From positions 1 through 12,138 of the forward strand of contig JACMQE010000194.1 of the NCBI GenBank assembly GCA_014377145.1: 12,138 bases of DNA. Direction: 5' to 3'. Below are positions 8,921-12,138 of the stretch, piece after piece (position 1 is the first letter of the stretch; each line of letters opens with the position of its first letter). The stretch is from Glaciimonas sp. Lineage in GTDB: Bacteria > Pseudomonadota > Gammaproteobacteria > Burkholderiales > Burkholderiaceae. The translations under genes were made by a program, and so were the position numbers. The notes beneath the pieces are model-generated. The model searched no databases. It was not told the DNA's origin and saw only the letters and a list, made by a program, of their open reading frames with translations.

Positions 8921-10171
8921 TCATTTTTTCTCGTTCCAAGGCGCTACTTTTGGCATTAGCAGCATTCCCGGCAACGCTAGCGCAAAGCACATAATAAAAA
9001 ATGTAAACCAGCCTGTTTCGGCAACAATGTAACCGACGGAAGAATTGATAAAAGTGCGCGGAACTGCTGCCAGACTGGTGAACAGTGCAAACTGCGTCGC
9101 ACTATATCGGGGATCGGTAGTGCGGGCAATGTAAGCGACGAAAGCGGCTGTACCGACACCAACGCCAAATGCTTCCGCCCCAATGACAATGGCAAGCAGG
9201 AGAGGATCAGCACCGACATTGGCAAGCCATGCAAATCCAAGAATAGTGACTGCTTGCAACACGCCAAAAATCCATAGCGCCCGGTTGATACCAATCTTGA
9301 CCATCCAGATACCGCCAAGAATGCCGCCTGTGACGCTACACCAGAGACTAGTAGTTTTTGAAATCGCGCCGATTTGTGTCATCGTAAAACCGAGATCAAT
9401 ATAAAATTTGGTGGCAAGCGCAGTTGCCATGCTATCGCCTAGCTTGTAGAGAAAAATAAAACCTAGTACCCACATCGCGCTTTGCCAGCCGTTACGTCCA
9501 ATAAACTCCTGAAATGGCAACAGAACGGCAGCACGTATATTCTTTGGCGGATCGCCATATACTTTTGGTTCTTTAATCACACATGTACAAATCAATCCAG
9601 GCAGCATGAATGCCGCTGTGATCCAGAATACGAAGTGCCATGGCATTAGGTCGGCCAATACCAAAGACAGCGCTCCCGGTATCATACCCGCAACCTTGTA
9701 GGCATTGACGTGGATGGCGCTGCCAAGGCCTTGTTCGCTATCGGGAAGAATTTCGCGGTGATAGGCATCAATGACGATATCCTGACTTGCTGATAGAAAC
9801 GCCACCACCGAGGCTGTGGCGGCAATGGTGGAAAATTGTGTCATGGGATCGAGCATCCCCATGCCGCCGATGGCGAAAAAAAGTAACACCTGGGTCAACG
9901 CCATCCAGCCGCGTCGGCGGCCCATGCTACCAAAGTGGAAGCGATCCATTAACGGCGACCATAAAAACTTCCAGGTATAGGGAAACATGACTAACGCAAA
10001 TAATCCGAGCGCCTTCATATTCAATCCAGATTTAGCTAGCCATGCTTGCAACAAGCTAACAAGTATAAAAAGTGGTAAGCCAGAACTAAAACCTAGAAAA
10101 ATGCAGATCAATATGCGCTGGTTGAGGTAGTGGTGCCAAGGCGTGGAGGTTGATGTCATGAATACACCCAT
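8921..10171 (-). CDS. ampG: AmpG muropeptide permease (MFS), intact
   Basis: AmpG is an inner-membrane transporter that imports GlcNAc–anhydro-MurNAc peptides released from the wall, for peptidoglycan recycling and, in some bacteria, AmpC induction. The 416-codon frame has no break. The short tail before the first membrane segment leads into FLGFSSGLPL (residues 25–34), then KFLWSPLMDR (68–77), GRRRGW (84–89) and SASQDIVIDAY (127–137), all AmpG hallmarks. Hydrophobic segments recur to the end, consistent with about 12 helices. Length fits the short beta-proteobacterial form (E. coli has about 490 residues). Translation may start at M1 (10171) or M5 (10159); neither has a clear Shine-Dalgarno. 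It follows metX–metW on the same strand after 156 bp with no recognisable gene. It is the only unbroken gene in the window, which suggests continuing selection. Confidence 0.95.
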   Translation of the reverse strand: MGVFMTSTSTPWHHYLNQRILICIFLGFSSGLPLFILVSLLQAWLAKSGLNMKALGLFALVMFPYTWKFLWSPLMDRFHFGSMGRRRGWMALTQVLLFFAIGGMGMLDPMTQFSTIAATASVVAFLSASQDIVIDAYHREILPDSEQGLGSAIHVNAYKVAGMIPGALSLVLADLMPWHFVFWITAAFMLPGLICTCVIKEPKVYGDPPKNIRAAVLLPFQEFIGRNGWQSAMWVLGFIFLYKLGDSMATALATKFYIDLGFTMTQIGAISKTTSLWCSVTGGILGGIWMVKIGINRALWIFGVLQAVTILGFAWLANVGADPLLLAIVIGAEAFGVGVGTAAFVAYIARTTDPRYSATQFALFTSLAAVPRTFINSSVGYIVAETGWFTFFIMCFALALPGMLLMPKVAPWNEKK

Positions 10172-10197
10172 AAAAAGACAATGATGATTAACGCTAG

Positions 10198-10226
10198 ACT
10201 AGAAATTTTAAATAAAACTGTCCCAA
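10198..10226 (-). promoter_or_regulatory. Possible weak sigma-70 promoter for ampG
   Basis: On the minus strand TTGGGA (10226–10221), a 17-base spacer and TCTAGT (10203–10198) each match 4 of 6 consensus bases and lie about 27 bp before the ampG start. This could let ampG be transcribed despite the decay of metX and metW upstream. In AT-rich sequence such matches are common. Confidence 0.25.
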
Positions 10227-10327
10227 CGGTGGCGTAAGTTCTAAATAAGTTAAAAAGGGAGGATGCATTTCGTTGCCAACATTGATTTGCATGCGATTGC
10301 TGTACAGCACTTATTGCACATTCCTTC

Positions 10328-10932
10328 TTATTCTTTCCAAAAGCGAAATACTGCAAGGCTACCTCGCCAGTTAGGAAGAAATGTGATGGGAATCCCATCA
10401 TACAACGCCACGCATTCGAGCACTTCAAGGCCAACTTCGTTCGCCAACTCCTCAAAATCTTTGATTTTCGCGCAGCGTGAGTTGGGGGGTGTCATACCAT
10501 TCGTAAGGCAATAATTTGGACACGGACATCCGGCCACGCAACAACGCCAGGCGATGCGGCCAATACGCAAAGTTGGGGAATGATACAGTTGCCTCGCGAC
10601 CTACCCGTGCAATATCGCGTAATACGCCTTCAACATTTTTTCATCATTTGCAACGCCGAAAAACACAGCACCGTATCAAACGCATTATCGGCAAATAGGG
10701 GGAGCCCGGTTTCCAGATCTTTCTGAATCACCGATACGCCACGCGATACGCAGATTGGAATTTTACTGTCATCGATTTCAACGCCGTAACCGGAACATTA
10801 CTTATCACTTTACAAATAGTCGAGCATGACGCCGTCACCACAGCCAAGGTCCAGTATTTGTGAGTCTTTGGGTATCCAATGTGCGATAAATGCCAGGTCT
10901 GGGCGCAAGCCGCTAAGTTGATCAAAATTCAT
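10328..10932 (-). pseudogene. metW: MetW methyltransferase-like protein, decayed
   Basis: MetW is a SAM-methyltransferase-fold protein paired with MetX in many proteobacteria; it is needed for or regulates homoserine acetylation. The gene begins [19 protein letters not shown] with the SAM motif ILDLGCGDG. It continues as GYGVEIDDSKIPICVSRGVS, FDTVLCFSALQMM, REATVSFPNFAYWPHRLALL, IKDFEELANEVGLEVLECVA and FLPNWRGSLAVFRF. Two in-frame TAA codons stand at 10810–10812 and 10798–10800 soon after the SAM motif. Frameshifts lie in an A6 run (10636–10641 on the plus strand as T6) and a C6 run (10484–10489 as G6). The start ATG overlaps the metX stop by four bases (ATGA at 10932–10929), as in the intact operon. 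The ancestral span of about 200 codons is complete, so decay is by point changes only. Confidence 0.92.
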
Positions 10933-12112
10933 GCTGTGTCCCCTGCACTGTTTGTGCGTACCTTGTCTTTTCCAATTTTGGGAGAGTTGTCATGATGCAA
11001 CCCTTGCCAGACCCGATTATAATATCCACGCACTACATTTTGATAACGCGCATCTTCTAATAAAAAAGCATTATGTCCGTGCAGCGCCTCAATTTCGGCA
11101 TAGCTTACGCGGCGCTTGTTATTGATGAGCGCCTGGACGATATCCTGACTACGCTCCGGTGAAAAACGCCAGTCCGTCATAAATGACACCACCAGAAACT
11201 CAGCGCGGGTTTTTTGTAGCGCTAACATCAGATCGTTGCCGTATTCCGCTGCTGGATCAAAGTAATCCAGTGCTTTGGTGATTAGCAAATAGGTATTGGC
11301 ATCAAAGTATTCTGAGAATTTGTCACATTGATAAGGAAAATACGATTCAATTTCAAAATCGATCGCAAAACCGAATTGATAACTGCCTGAGCGCAAATCA
11401 CGACCGAATTTCTCAGCCATGTCGTCGTCCGATAGATAGGTGATGTGTCCGATCATACGGGCCACTCGCAAGCCATTTTTCGGCACCACGCCGTGCGCGT
11501 AATATTCGTCGCCATGAAAATCCGGTTCGGTCAGAATAGACTGTCTGGCGACATCGTTAAAAGCGATATTTTGTGCCGATAGTTTGGACGTGGAGGCAAT
11601 CACCACGCAATGGCGTAAACGCGTCGGATATAACAAGCTCCAAGCTAGCGTTTGCATACCGCCCAACGATCCGCCCATGATTGCCGCAAACTGGACAATC
11701 CCTGGTGCGTCCACAAGGCTTGATTGCGCTTGCACCCAATTCACCTTGAATACTGAAAATTGGCGCCATATGGCTTACCTGTGGTCGTGTCGTCATGGAT
11801 CGGCCTGGTTGAACCAAAATAAGAGCCTAAATTATTTACACCCAGGACAAAAAATTTATCGGTATCGACCAACTTTCCCAGTCCCACCATGTTGTCCCAC
11901 CAACCAACGTTCTTTACGTCATCGGCATACTTGCCGGCAACGTGATGCGAGGCGTTGAAGGCATGGCAAACTAGTACTGCGTTGGACTTGTCAGCATTGA
12001 GCATGCCACAGGTTTCATAGATCAGCGTATATTCTGTCAAGGCCGCGCCGCTCTGTAACTTAAGCGGCATCGTGAAATGCATAGACTGTGGTGTAACTGT
12101 TAATGGAGACAT
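10929..12112 (-). pseudogene. metX: Homoserine O-acetyltransferase MetX, split by a one-base deletion
   Basis: MetX, an alpha/beta-hydrolase, acetylates homoserine at the first step of methionine synthesis. The frame from ATG 12112 runs through [23 protein letters not shown] and VLGVNNLG to GKPYGANF. It then meets a TGA because one base of an ancestral CC is missing near 11755. Restoring that base gives [15 protein letters not shown] and continues to the natural stop at 10929–10931. The second part holds the nucleophile segment [22 protein letters not shown], the Asp segment DWRFSPERS and the His segment HGHNAFLL. Total length of about 394 codons is normal. Several usually invariant positions are changed: [12 protein letters not shown] where NNLGSCFGSTGP is expected, and GHN for GHD. 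Upstream sequence (12113–12138) is too short to judge regulation. Identity is very sure; loss of function is likely unless the gap is a sequencing error. Confidence 0.9.
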
Positions 12113-12138
12113 GGCGTGATTAATAGCAATGTTGGCGA

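Noticed and set aside
8751..10241. Inverted 8-mers GAACTTAC (8751–8758) and GTAAGTTC (10234–10241) on either side of ampG, resembling the ends of the 2659–2747 element
   Set aside because: Eight-base matches are expected by chance in 12 kb, the similarity does not extend further, and ampG is in its normal family neighbourhood, so a mobile unit is unlikely.
10172..10327. Possible small gene between metW and ampG
   Set aside because: Open frames here are only run-on of shifted metW; no start with a ribosome site and no recognisable protein.
11584..11958. A 124-codon plus-strand frame over metX
   Set aside because: Antisense to clear MetX sequence, including the nucleophile segment; no protein similarity seen.

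Overview
This window looks like a stretch of a betaproteobacterial chromosome (Burkholderiales, Oxalobacteraceae-like) in advanced gene decay. The protein similarities and the ampG–metW–metX order are recalled from family knowledge, not searched. Nine protein genes can be recognised. Only one, ampG, has an uninterrupted reading frame. The other eight keep ancestral length and order but carry frameshifts, in-frame stops or internal deletions. This pattern fits a recently host-restricted bacterium losing pathways by point mutation and small deletions, with no intact insertion sequence in the window.

Layout. Positions 1–3890 (+ strand) hold a dead purine-catabolism cluster: the 3' part of xdhB (xanthine dehydrogenase molybdenum subunit, cut by the window start), xdhC (its maturation factor) and guaD (guanine deaminase). 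An 89-bp inverted-repeat element, possibly an IS or MITE remnant, lies between xdhC and guaD. A stem-loop at 3891–3942 closes the cluster at the point where it converges with the next operon.

Positions 3980–8714 (- strand) hold a dead prkA–yeaH–spoVR operon: PrkA serine kinase, a DUF444/von Willebrand A protein, and a SpoVR/YcgB protein. This conserved stress and starvation module was lost as a unit. Positions 8921–12112 (- strand) hold the metX–metW–ampG group in transcription order. metX has one single-base deletion plus changed conserved residues, metW has nonsense codons and frameshifts, and ampG is intact.

Together the genes suggest that guanine and xanthine breakdown, the PrkA stress programme and the acetyl-homoserine route to methionine are lost or being lost, while muropeptide import for cell-wall recycling is still under selection. 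I found no tRNA, rRNA, CRISPR array or complete mobile element, and nothing I would call a new biological system. The interest lies in the decay pattern and in the single spared gene.
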